NCBI GenBank assembly: GCA_050253255.1
Contig: JBFWJK010000085.1
Location: forward strand, 1 to 13,861
Reading direction: 5' to 3'
DNA: 13,861 nucleotides
From: JACKCP01 sp050253255
GTDB lineage: Bacteria > Desulfobacterota > Desulfobacteria > Desulfobacterales > JACKCP01
Shown: positions 7,805 to 13,779 of the stretch, piece after piece
How the letters are laid out: every line of letters begins with the position of its first letter
Position numbering within the stretch: position 1 is the first letter of the stretch
The notes under the pieces: generated by a model
Seen by the model: the letters and a program-made list of their open reading frames with translations, nothing else
The model's database searches: none
Told to the model about the DNA's origin: nothing
Translations under genes and position numbers: made by a program

Positions 7805-7835
7805 GCTGCAAAACAGAACTCTTTGCTGCTTTTTT
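7805..7835 (+). other. Terminator-like hairpin in the trmH leader
   Basis: GCTGCAAA (7805-7812) pairs with TTTGCTGC (7822-7829) with one T-T mismatch around a 9-base loop, directly followed by six T (7830-7835). The shape is that of an intrinsic terminator or attenuator 31 bases before the trmH ATG. The broken stem makes it weak, and no competing antiterminator was identified. Confidence 0.3.
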
Positions 7836-7866
7836 AAATGGATAAAATTTTACTGCAGGAAAACTC

Positions 7867-8550
7867 ATGAATAAAAACAGATTTAAAAAAATAAAAAAAC
7901 TGCTGGAAAAAAGACAGCACGATCTTACAGTGCTGATGGATAATGTTCACAAACCCCACAACCTTGCCGCCATAGCAAGGACATGCGATGCAGTGGGTAT
8001 ATATGACATCCATGCCACTGCCAGAACAGAAAAAATCAAAATTACTCAGAAAACTTCTGGCGGAGTAAAAAAATGGGTAAGACTTACTCAGCACCACGAT
8101 ACAGAATCGGCAGTGAAATTCCTCAAACAGGATGGATTCCAGGTGGTTGCGGCCCATCTCACAGACAATTCTGTGGATTTCAGACAGATTGACTTTACAA
8201 AAAAAACAGCTCTTGTAATGGGAGCCGAGCTCGACGGCATAAGCAAGGAAGCATCTGAATTAAGTGATAAATGCATACACATTCCCATGCATGGAATGAC
8301 ACAGTCACTTAATGTTTCTGTTGCATGCGCTCTTATTCTTTTTGAAGCCGAAAGACAAAGAAGCATACAGGGGATGTATGACACCTCCAGGCTTGAAACC
8401 AGCCAGTTTGAAAAAGCACTTTTTGAGCTTGTTTATCCTGATATTGCTCTTTTCTGCCGCCAGAAAAACATTGACTATCCACAATACAGTCTCGAAACGG
8501 GAAAACTTTTAAAGCCCTTTCTTACCTCTCAATATCTTGATCCATGCTGA
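7867..8550 (+). CDS. trmH: tRNA (guanosine(18)-2'-O)-methyltransferase, SPOUT family
   Basis: A 227-residue protein aligning closely along its length with E. coli TrmH (SpoU), which 2'-O-methylates G18 in the D-loop of tRNA using S-adenosylmethionine. Shared segments include KKLLEKRQHDLTVLMDNVHK at the N-terminus, HNLAAIARTCDAVG (motif 1, Asn32 and catalytic-type Arg38), VDFRQIDFTK, ALVMGAELDGI (motif 2, 115-125) and IPMHGMTQSLNVSVACALIL (motif 3, 139-158), which forms the trefoil-knot cofactor site. A C-terminal tail of about 60 residues is also present, as in TrmH. AGGAAA precedes the ATG by about 6 bases. It is followed by a gene with its own promoter, so it is probably expressed on its own. 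Confidence 0.93.
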   Translation: MNKNRFKKIKKLLEKRQHDLTVLMDNVHKPHNLAAIARTCDAVGIYDIHATARTEKIKITQKTSGGVKKWVRLTQHHDTESAVKFLKQDGFQVVAAHLTDNSVDFRQIDFTKKTALVMGAELDGISKEASELSDKCIHIPMHGMTQSLNVSVACALILFEAERQRSIQGMYDTSRLETSQFEKALFELVYPDIALFCRQKNIDYPQYSLETGKLLKPFLTSQYLDPC

Positions 8551-8586
8551 AAAAACAGGAGTTAAACCAAGACCAGCCCCAGGCTT

Positions 8587-8600
8587 TAAAGTTAACTTTA
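8587..8600. promoter_or_regulatory. 14-bp perfect palindrome upstream of the secreted helical protein gene
   Basis: TAAAGTTAACTTTA is a perfect inverted repeat placed 12 bp upstream of the -35 box at 8613. Its arms (AAGTT/AACTT) are the same as those of the palindromes in the merR divergent region, where one base separates them; here they abut. It could be an operator; in AT-rich DNA chance is also possible. Confidence 0.35.
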
Positions 8601-8612
8601 CATACACCTCTC

Positions 8613-8641
8613 TTCACATTAATTATATCATGTGATAATGT
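8613..8641 (+). promoter_or_regulatory. Candidate sigma70-type promoter of the secreted helical protein gene
   Basis: TTCACA (8613-8618) and TAATGT (8636-8641) are separated by exactly 17 bp. Transcription would start near 8648, about 32 bases before the ATG. A small inverted repeat, TATCA-TG-TGATA (8626-8637), overlaps the left part of the -10 box. Confidence 0.5.
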
Positions 8642-8679
8642 AGAAAACTTTAAATTAAAAATCGTTAAAAAGGAGATTT

Positions 8680-9234
8680 ATGATAGCCAGGAACTTAAAA
8701 AAAATTATTCTGCTTTCCGCTTTAATAGTTTCAATACTCTCTGGTTCAGCTTTCTGCCAGAACCCGGCTCAGACAGATAATAACAAGGAGAATGCTGCAA
8801 AGCTTTTCAAGGAGTACAGCTCTCTTCAAAAAAAAATACAACAGCTTCAGGAACCAGTTATTCAAAACAACAGCGAACTGCAGTCCCAGATTAAAGAAAT
8901 CAATGCCATGATAACTGAAAAATGGGAAAAAAATGCAGAAATTTTCAATGTAAACATTCAAAAGCTTTCAAGTCTTGAGGAAAAAATAAAAAACAATGAA
9001 ATATCTTCAGAAGAAAAGCAAAAGCTTATGGGAGAATATAAGGATGAATCCCATAAATTTTACAAAGCAAAGCAGGCTACACTAACCGATGAAAAAGTTG
9101 CGTCTTTTCAAAGAGAGCTTTCAGCAAAAATCAAGGCCGAGACAATCAAATCAAACCCAGACTCATCCAAAGTTTATTCACAACTTGAAAAAATTGAGAA
9201 AAAACTGATAGATATCCAAAAGAAGATGAATTAA
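8680..9234 (+). CDS. Secreted (periplasmic) helical coiled-coil protein, unknown function
   Basis: A 184-residue protein with a classic signal peptide: basic MIARNLKK, hydrophobic core (9-20), then SGSAFCQ with likely cleavage near 26. The Cys at 26 is preceded by Phe, so it does not form a good lipobox and I do not call it a lipoprotein. The mature part is Lys/Glu/Gln-rich with no membrane segment; its hydrophobic spacing suggests one or two long helices (about 38-60, 70-130, 150-184). No catalytic or binding motif is visible. A chaperone-like or envelope spacer role would be guesswork. The strong ribosome site AAGGAG lies about 6 bases before the ATG, and a candidate promoter and a palindrome lie upstream. 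A terminator hairpin begins right after the stop. Confidence 0.85.
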   Translation: MIARNLKKIILLSALIVSILSGSAFCQNPAQTDNNKENAAKLFKEYSSLQKKIQQLQEPVIQNNSELQSQIKEINAMITEKWEKNAEIFNVNIQKLSSLEEKIKNNEISSEEKQKLMGEYKDESHKFYKAKQATLTDEKVASFQRELSAKIKAETIKSNPDSSKVYSQLEKIEKKLIDIQKKMN

Positions 9235-9238
9235 CATT

Positions 9239-9264
9239 TATCTGCCCGGTTTGCCGGGCAGATA
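9239..9264. terminator. Bidirectional hairpin terminator between convergent genes
   Basis: TCTGCCCGG (9241-9249) and CCGGGCAGA (9254-9262) form a GC-rich 9-bp stem with a TTTG loop, extended by two A-T pairs to 11 bp. It lies between the stops at 9234 (+) and 9266 (-), so it serves both genes. The T runs on either side are short, so termination may be incomplete or helped by Rho. Confidence 0.75.
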
Positions 9265-9265
9265 T

Positions 9266-10036
9266 TTATAAACTTTCACCCTTGTCAATTTTGATTCCGG
9301 ATTTTTTAAAATCATTAATAATTTTTTCTCTGTGCGACCCTTCCCAATATATTTTTTCACATCCGGGACAGATAAAAAAAGAATGATAATAAAGCTTTGT
9401 CTTAGGAAGAAGTCTTTCAATTATATCTTCTTTTTTTACGCTCTCAAGAACTGAGTTGCACCTGGTGCATCTGGAAAAAAGCTCATAGGGAGGATTGAGC
9501 CCGAATCTTTCCACAACAAGCCTTGTCTGTTCAAAAGGCTCAAGAGAATCAACAAACATTCCGTAAACAATTGATTTTCTTTTTAAAAGATCTATATCTC
9601 TTGTCAGGACAATTCTTTTTTCCGACTCTGCAATTTCTGCTATTACAGCATCATCGAGCCTGTCTTCCCACAATGTATCAAACCCGAGAGCACGGAGCAG
9701 GACAGCAGCTTTTCCAATATTGACATCTGCAATAAATTTTATTTTCTCAAATTTCTCAGGCCTCAGTTTTGTCCTGATTCTGACATCAAGAGGTGAATTT
9801 ATTCCTTCAACTTTTATTAAATCTCCGTCTGCGGGGAAATATCCGAATCCTAACTCCCTGTTTTTTTTGAAAAGCCCTCCAATTTCAGTATGAGGGATGC
9901 CAAAGGACTCAACAATGTCCTTTATTGTCGATTTTCTCTTCAGAACAAAATACTTTTCAGAGAAAATATTTTTTTTCCGGGTGAACTTATGCAGTTTTTC
10001 ATCAATTTCAAATTTTACCAAATTATCTTTAAGCAA
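9266..10036 (-). CDS. Mut7-C ubiquitin/RNase domain protein (Ub-fold + PIN-like nuclease + zinc ribbon)
   Basis: A 256-residue protein with the Mut7-C architecture. Residues about 5-85 form a small beta-rich domain like the Mut7-C ubiquitin fold (STIKDIVESFGIPHTEIGGL and GDLIKVEG). From about 98, KFIADVNIGKAAVLLRALGFD, DDAVIAEIA and VLTRDIDLL supply the conserved acidic residues (Asp104, Asp128/129, Asp147) of the PIN-like Mut7-C RNase. A zinc ribbon follows with CTRC (190, 193) and CPGC (224, 227), then the typical WEGSH. A role as an RNA-cleaving or RNA-quality enzyme is inferred from the fold. The start is TTG at 10036, with AAAGG (10050-10046) 9 bases upstream; no closer ATG exists. It follows the acylphosphatase gene by 15 bases in the same operon. 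Confidence 0.9.
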   Translation of the reverse strand: MLKDNLVKFEIDEKLHKFTRKKNIFSEKYFVLKRKSTIKDIVESFGIPHTEIGGLFKKNRELGFGYFPADGDLIKVEGINSPLDVRIRTKLRPEKFEKIKFIADVNIGKAAVLLRALGFDTLWEDRLDDAVIAEIAESEKRIVLTRDIDLLKRKSIVYGMFVDSLEPFEQTRLVVERFGLNPPYELFSRCTRCNSVLESVKKEDIIERLLPKTKLYYHSFFICPGCEKIYWEGSHREKIINDFKKSGIKIDKGESL

Positions 10037-10051
10037 TCACTTAGACCTTTA

Positions 10052-10336
10052 TCAGTATAAAATTTCAAACCTTGAATATTTTCCGGAACAGTCACTATCC
10101 TGCTGAATAATTTCCCTTACATCAGCTGAAGGCGGACCGGTTCTGCACCATTTTATCATAGCCTCAACCTTGCGTTCATCACCCTCAATCAAAGCTTCAA
10201 CATCTCCGTTGCTGTTATTCTTCACATATCCCGAAATGTCAAGCTCAACCGCCTTTTTCATTGCATACCACCTGAAGGCAACTCCCTGGACTCTGCCCTT
10301 AATCAGAAGATGAACCGATTTTTTTCTGTTTTCCAT
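10052..10336 (-). CDS. acyP: Acylphosphatase
   Basis: A 94-residue protein of normal acylphosphatase length, hydrolysing carboxyl-phosphate bonds such as those of acetyl phosphate or carbamoyl phosphate in the cytoplasm. The phosphate-binding loop GRVQGVAFR (14-22) with catalytic Arg22 and the second signature GYVKNNSNGDVEA (36-48) with catalytic Asn40 are intact. The C-terminus SRFEILY fits the usual final strand. A very strong ribosome site (AAGGGGG) lies about 5 bases before the ATG. The Mut7-C gene begins 15 bases after its stop, so the two are co-transcribed; no functional link between the families is established. The 156 bp upstream should hold the promoter, but I found no convincing boxes. 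Confidence 0.95.
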   Translation of the reverse strand: MENRKKSVHLLIKGRVQGVAFRWYAMKKAVELDISGYVKNNSNGDVEALIEGDERKVEAMIKWCRTGPPSADVREIIQQDSDCSGKYSRFEILY

Positions 10337-10492
10337 TTATCCCCCTTTAAATTAAGGTTTTCCAATATAAGCCAAACATTTCATGGTTAATAATTTATAA
10401 AGCTGAAACAGTTTTATCTGAATATTTGACGTTTTGAACCATCTGAAATTTAAATTGTGATTGACGAAAAACGAGAATTTTTTGTTCAGCAA

Positions 10493-10696
10493 TTAAATTT
10501 TACCAGAGTTTATAAGTTCTGCAAAATACTCAAATGACCTGTCATAAGTTTTTTCTGCATAATCTGGGAAAGCGCATGCCGGAAGCTGCCTTGATTTCAG
10601 ATGATACCTTATGCATTCACAGCACAACCCTTTTCTTGAACAAGGCTCATAAGTGCAGCTGCAGCCTGAAAGATTCTTTTCTTTTTTACATTCCAT
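10493..10696 (-). CDS. Small Cys-rich protein, DUF6485-like
   Basis: A 67-residue protein with eight cysteines (3, 12, 14, 19, 25, 26, 28, 41) and a compact pattern GCSCTYEPCSRKGLCCECIR, followed by YHL, LPACAFPDYAEKTYDRSFE. I recall this arrangement as the uncharacterised DUF6485 family of anaerobic bacteria. The cysteine spacing suggests zinc or iron-sulphur binding, but which metal is unknown. There is no signal peptide, so it is probably cytoplasmic. AGAGAG lies about 6 bases before the ATG. It is separated by 156 bp from the acylphosphatase gene and stands alone. Confidence 0.82.
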   Translation of the reverse strand: MECKKEKNLSGCSCTYEPCSRKGLCCECIRYHLKSRQLPACAFPDYAEKTYDRSFEYFAELINSGKI

Positions 10697-11044
10697 AAAT
10701 AACTCTCTGCTTTTCTTGTTTGTGAACTGAATTTTCCATCCCCTTTAAAACATTGATCAGCCGATTTTACACTTTCATCTTAAAATATTTCAGCAATTTT
10801 AACTTAAAAGATTATTTTAGGGCCAGGCTGTTTTTTCTATTGTACGAATTCAATTTCAGAATCATTAAGGATTATTACCCAAAATAAAATGACGGACAAT
10901 CCTGTCCGCCATAATTATTTTCAATATCTATCCAGGTAAAATCTTATTTTCGAAAAAACAGTTATGCTGATAATCACCAGGATAAAAATTTATCAGATTT
11001 TATGAATAATTTATACTCGCATTCATTAAATGTATAAACAAAAA
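10697..11044. other. Intergenic region between the DUF6485-like gene and the acyl-CoA dehydrogenase gene
   Basis: This 348-bp AT-rich stretch has no credible gene. It should contain the promoter of the minus-strand Cys-rich gene; TAAAAT (minus, 10769-10764) is a possible -10, but its -35 is poor. It also contains the terminator hairpin of the dehydrogenase operon at 10889-10912. I recognise no structured RNA. Confidence 0.6.
10889..10912 (-). terminator. Intrinsic terminator downstream of the acyl-CoA dehydrogenase gene
   Basis: CGGACA (10893-10898) and TGTCCG (10903-10908) form a perfect stem with an ATCC loop; three further outer pairs (10889-10891 with 10910-10912) follow one mismatch. 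Read on the minus strand the stem is followed by ATTTTATTTT, a good U-rich tract. It lies about 130 bp past the stop of the dehydrogenase gene. Confidence 0.6.
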
Positions 11045-12289
11045 TCATTCATAAATTTTTTCATCAGCAGCATAGGCTTCGGCACAGTCAAATTCGCAGT
11101 CCCGTACTGTTTTATCCTTCATTTCCTTCATTATTTCCTTATACCACTCATGGCCGATAATCATTGACATGACTTCATTTGAACCGGTCCAGATTGTGGA
11201 AAGTCTTATGTCCCTGTAAATTTTTTCTACAGGATAAATATTTGTATACCCTATTCCGCCCATTACCTGCATTGACTTGTGAACAACATCCTGGCAGGCT
11301 TCGGTCACAAACTTTTTGGCTTCTGAAACAAGTCTTCTTGCCTTGCCGGACGAAACTCCCGAATCCACAGCCGAACCAGCAGTATATATAAATGATCTGG
11401 CTGCATCAAGCTTCATTGCAGCTTCTGCTATTTGAAAGCTTACACCCTGAAAATTTGCAATTTCCTTTCCAAAAGCCTTTCTTCTTGTTGTATATCTTGT
11501 TGCAATTTCAAGGGCAGGACGTGCAGCGCCTATTGTCATTGCAGCAGTACCAAGTCTTTCAGGTACCATCATGGTATTGAATACAGGCAGGACATTGTTT
11601 AACTCTCCCACAACATTTTCCTTTGGAACCTTTACATCCCTGAAAACAATTCTTGCTGTCCCCCCTCCTCTGCATCCCATAAGACCGTATAGATATTCGA
11701 CACTTACACCCTCTGTTCTGTCAACGATAAAGCAGGACAGAGATTTATGGGGTTTTGCATCAGGATCAGTTTTTGCGTATACAAGAAAATAATCCGCGCC
11801 TTCACCGCCTACAATAAACCTTTTCTGACCGTTCAAAAGAAAATAATCACCTTTGTCTTCTGCTGTACTTGTAGCTCCGAAAAAGTCTGATCCTCCTCTT
11901 GGTTCAGTAAGGCATTCCGCTGCAAACAGTTCGCCTCTCAGCAGGGGCTTTACATATTTTTCCTTTTGATAATCGGTACCATGTGAAATTATGGCATCAC
12001 ATACAAGTTCTGCTCCGACTCCGAATGTACAAGCCATTATGTATCCAAGCACACCGACTTCTTCCATCACAACACCGGTAGATACCCAGTCGAGACCTCT
12101 TCCTCCCCATTTCACAGGATATCTGCATCCGAAAAGATTCCTTTTTCCTGCTTCCTGCAAAAACTCCTTGGGAAATCTGATCTTTTCCTGATCCATATCA
12201 TTTAACATTTCCCTTGGAACAGATTTGACAAAATCCCTTACTTCATCTCTTAACTTCAATGCTTCCGGACTCATGAGGTGCTCAAACAT
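11045..12289 (-). CDS. Acyl-CoA dehydrogenase (FadE-type, FAD-dependent)
   Basis: A 414-residue flavoprotein of normal family length catalysing alpha,beta-dehydrogenation of an acyl-CoA, with electrons normally passing to ETF. The N-terminal helical domain is followed by the signature AAECLTEPRGGSD (123-135), the beta domain with FIVGGEGADYFLVYAKT, then the C-terminal helical domain with RRKAFGKEIANFQ (269-281) and QVMGGIGYTNIYPVEKIYRD (341-360). At the position of the MCAD catalytic Glu (YEGT) it has IWTGS, so Thr368. Glu244 in MVPERL lines up with the alternative catalytic Glu of isovaleryl-CoA dehydrogenase-type enzymes. The substrate chain is not readable. AAGGAG precedes the ATG by 6 bases; the MerR gene ends 14 bases upstream, so they form one operon. 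Confidence 0.93.
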   Translation of the reverse strand: MFEHLMSPEALKLRDEVRDFVKSVPREMLNDMDQEKIRFPKEFLQEAGKRNLFGCRYPVKWGGRGLDWVSTGVVMEEVGVLGYIMACTFGVGAELVCDAIISHGTDYQKEKYVKPLLRGELFAAECLTEPRGGSDFFGATSTAEDKGDYFLLNGQKRFIVGGEGADYFLVYAKTDPDAKPHKSLSCFIVDRTEGVSVEYLYGLMGCRGGGTARIVFRDVKVPKENVVGELNNVLPVFNTMMVPERLGTAAMTIGAARPALEIATRYTTRRKAFGKEIANFQGVSFQIAEAAMKLDAARSFIYTAGSAVDSGVSSGKARRLVSEAKKFVTEACQDVVHKSMQVMGGIGYTNIYPVEKIYRDIRLSTIWTGSNEVMSMIIGHEWYKEIMKEMKDKTVRDCEFDCAEAYAADEKIYE

Positions 12290-12303
12290 GGAAATCTCCT
12301 TTG

Positions 12304-12690
12304 TTATTCTTTCAGTTTTTCCAGCCTTTTTATGAACTTGTCCCTCATTTCAAGAAGATCCTTTTCTATCAGCTCGAGTTCTTCCTTTCTCTGGGCAAGT
12401 TCCCTTAATTTTTTTTCAGAATATTCAAGAGAGCGCTTAAGCTGGTGTCTTTCCTCGGGCTCAGAATTTGCAAACCCTATCATCTCTGAAATTTCGGAAA
12501 GAGAAAAACCAAACCTTTTACCCCTTAAAATAAGCTTTAGCCTTGCTCTGTCCCTCAAGGAATATATCCTCTGGTTTCCTTTTGTTCTTTCAGGATTTAT
12601 TAGGTCCTTTTCCTCATAAAATCTTATGGAGGAAGGACTGATTTCCAGTTCCGAAGCCAGCTCTGAAATTGAATATTTTTTTTTCTTCAT
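12304..12690 (-). CDS. MerR-family transcriptional regulator (LiuR-like)
   Basis: A 128-residue regulator. The N-terminal winged HTH has YSISELASELEISPSSIRFY (6-25), EEKDLINPERTKGNQRIY and then RDRARLKLILRGKRFGFSLS (47-66), a block I recognise from LiuR-type regulators of branched-chain or fatty acyl-CoA catabolism. The C-terminus (about 84-128) is a dimerisation coiled coil. It contains no cysteine, so it is not a metal or thiol sensor of the classic MerR kind; an acyl-CoA-type ligand is inferred from relatives and from the dehydrogenase gene 14 bases downstream. GGGG lies about 5 bases before the ATG. Several palindromes in the upstream region suggest autoregulation and control of the divergent hydrolase gene. 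Confidence 0.92.
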   Translation of the reverse strand: MKKKKYSISELASELEISPSSIRFYEEKDLINPERTKGNQRIYSLRDRARLKLILRGKRFGFSLSEISEMIGFANSEPEERHQLKRSLEYSEKKLRELAQRKEELELIEKDLLEMRDKFIKRLEKLKE

Positions 12691-12700
12691 CTTTACCCCA

Positions 12701-12724
12701 AACTTAAAGTTAAGTTAAACTTAA
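12701..12724. promoter_or_regulatory. Two overlapping palindromes upstream of merR
   Basis: AACTT-A-AAGTT (12701-12711) overlaps TTAAGTT-A-AACTTAA (12710-12724), the second a perfect 15-bp palindrome around a central A. They lie 10-34 bp before the merR start, where a repressor or autoregulator would bind. A possible minus-strand promoter, TTGAAA (12746-12741) with TAAGTT (12723-12718) at 17-bp spacing, would place its -10 box inside the second palindrome. Confidence 0.55.
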
Positions 12725-12846
12725 ATCAATACACAATTTTTTTCAATCTTAATTTAAGTTTATCTTAAATCAAGATTAATTCACTAATTTTTTTGGAATC
12801 ATAAACCTGAAATTATATTTTGACTTGCCTGAAAGTTAAACTTAAA
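12712..12846 (+). repeat. 14-bp direct repeat pair flanking the merR/hydrolase intergenic core
   Basis: AAGTTAAACTTAAA occurs exactly at 12712-12725 and at 12833-12846, 121 bp apart. Each contains the AAGTT-A-AACTT palindrome. One copy is near the merR start and one inside the hydrolase promoter, the pattern expected for paired operators of one regulator. Only the two ends of the stated range are the repeats. Confidence 0.6.
12745..12777. promoter_or_regulatory. 33-bp imperfect palindrome in the merR divergent region
   Basis: Arms AATCTTAATTTAAG (12745-12758) and CTTAAATCAAGATT (12764-12777) pair at 13 of 14 positions around a 5-base TTTAT centre. The element abuts the possible merR -35 box and is long enough for a dimer or two dimers of a DNA-binding protein. 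The inner arms share TTTAAG/CTTAAA with the neighbouring sites. Confidence 0.5.
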
Positions 12847-12848
12847 AT
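12820..12848 (+). promoter_or_regulatory. Sigma70-type promoter of the lipoprotein hydrolase gene with an operator in its spacer
   Basis: TTGACT (12820-12825) and TAAAAT (12843-12848) are separated by 17 bp, each matching consensus at five of six positions. The palindrome AAGTT-A-AACTT (12833-12843) fills the spacer up to the -10 box. MerR-family proteins classically bind between the two boxes, which fits control by the adjacent regulator. Transcription would start near 12855. Confidence 0.6.
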
Positions 12849-12863
12849 CACCTGATCTAAAAA

Positions 12864-12876
12864 TGAAACCGTTTCA
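12864..12876. promoter_or_regulatory. 13-bp palindrome in the leader of the lipoprotein hydrolase gene
   Basis: TGAAAC-C-GTTTCA is a perfect inverted repeat with a single central base, just after the predicted transcription start and 36 bp before the ATG. Its sequence differs from the AAGTT/AACTT sites, so it would be for a second regulator or a small RNA stem. It may be chance. Confidence 0.35.
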
Positions 12877-12912
12877 GAAAAATATAGGGGAACTTCAAGG
12901 AAAGATTCAATA

Positions 12913-13779
12913 ATGACAAGAAAAATTCTAATTTTTGCATTTATAGTTATTATCAGCTCCTCCTGTGCAAATCAGCTGTTTTTCCATCCGGATAAAAATG
13001 TCTACAAAAGATTTAATCCTGAAAAATACAATTATGAGGAAGTATATTTTAAAAGCTCGGACAATACAAAACTTCACGGTTTTTTCATAAGACCCGAAAA
13101 AAAACCGGAAGGAACAATAATTCATTTTCACGGAAACGCACAAAATCTGACGTCTCATTTCGGCTTTGTCGAGTGGGTGCCTGATTACAATTTCAATCTT
13201 TTTGTGTTCGACTACAGAGGATACGGAAAATCAGAAGGCTCCCCTGACAGAAAAGGATTGTATGAAGACTGCATTGCAGCTGTCGAGTTTATAAAGCAGA
13301 AAAAAGATAAAAACAGTGAAAATATATTCTTACTCGGACAAAGCCTTGGCGGAGCCTATGCAATCAGTATTCTAGAAAAATTCGATGAAAAAACAATAAA
13401 GGCTGTTGCTGCAGATTCTGCATTTTATTCCTTCAGACAGATTACCGCAGATAAAATAAAACTCATCCCCCTGTTATCCCTTTTCAGAAAACCATTATCA
13501 TATTTAATGGCAACAGACACAAAATCACCTGAACATGTTCTTGATAAAATTAATGGAATTCCCCTGCTTGTGCTACACGGTAAAAAAGACAGAATTGTTC
13601 CGTTCAGCCACGGTGCTTATATATTCAAAAACACCGCATCCGAAAAAAAAAGGTTTGAAATGATTGAAGACGGCCGTCATACAGATGCATTTATTACTCA
13701 TGGAGAAAAATATAAAATTATTGTCTCTGAATTTTTCATAAATTCTTTAAAAATAGAAAACTTTAACCACCTAAATTAA
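12913..13779 (+). CDS. Probable lipoprotein alpha/beta hydrolase (BEM46-like)
   Basis: A 288-residue serine hydrolase exported to the envelope. It begins MTRK, then a hydrophobic core (5-14) and ISSSC with Cys18, a probable though imperfect lipobox (Ser instead of Leu at -3). The catalytic fold follows: IHFHGNAQN (70-78), FDYRGYGKSEG (99-109), nucleophile elbow GQSLGG with Ser144, Asp226 in HGKKDRIVP, and His256 in DGRHTD, so the triad is complete. This pattern matches the BEM46-like hydrolases, with esterase or lipase-like activity as the family expectation. AAGGAAAG lies about 10 bases before the ATG. It is divergent from merR and has a promoter containing a merR-region palindrome. It resembles the 6130 hydrolase in motif order but has its own export signal. 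Confidence 0.9.
   Translation: MTRKILIFAFIVIISSSCANQLFFHPDKNVYKRFNPEKYNYEEVYFKSSDNTKLHGFFIRPEKKPEGTIIHFHGNAQNLTSHFGFVEWVPDYNFNLFVFDYRGYGKSEGSPDRKGLYEDCIAAVEFIKQKKDKNSENIFLLGQSLGGAYAISILEKFDEKTIKAVAADSAFYSFRQITADKIKLIPLLSLFRKPLSYLMATDTKSPEHVLDKINGIPLLVLHGKKDRIVPFSHGAYIFKNTASEKKRFEMIEDGRHTDAFITHGEKYKIIVSEFFINSLKIENFNHLN

Noticed and set aside
8743..8760. Possible lipobox at the Cys in SGSAFCQ of the secreted helical protein
   Set aside because: Phe precedes the Cys, which does not fit lipoprotein signal consensus; ordinary signal peptidase cleavage is more likely.
8544..8780. 78-residue plus-strand open frame
   Set aside because: It spans the intergenic promoter and the start of the secreted protein gene in another frame; composition is not protein-like.
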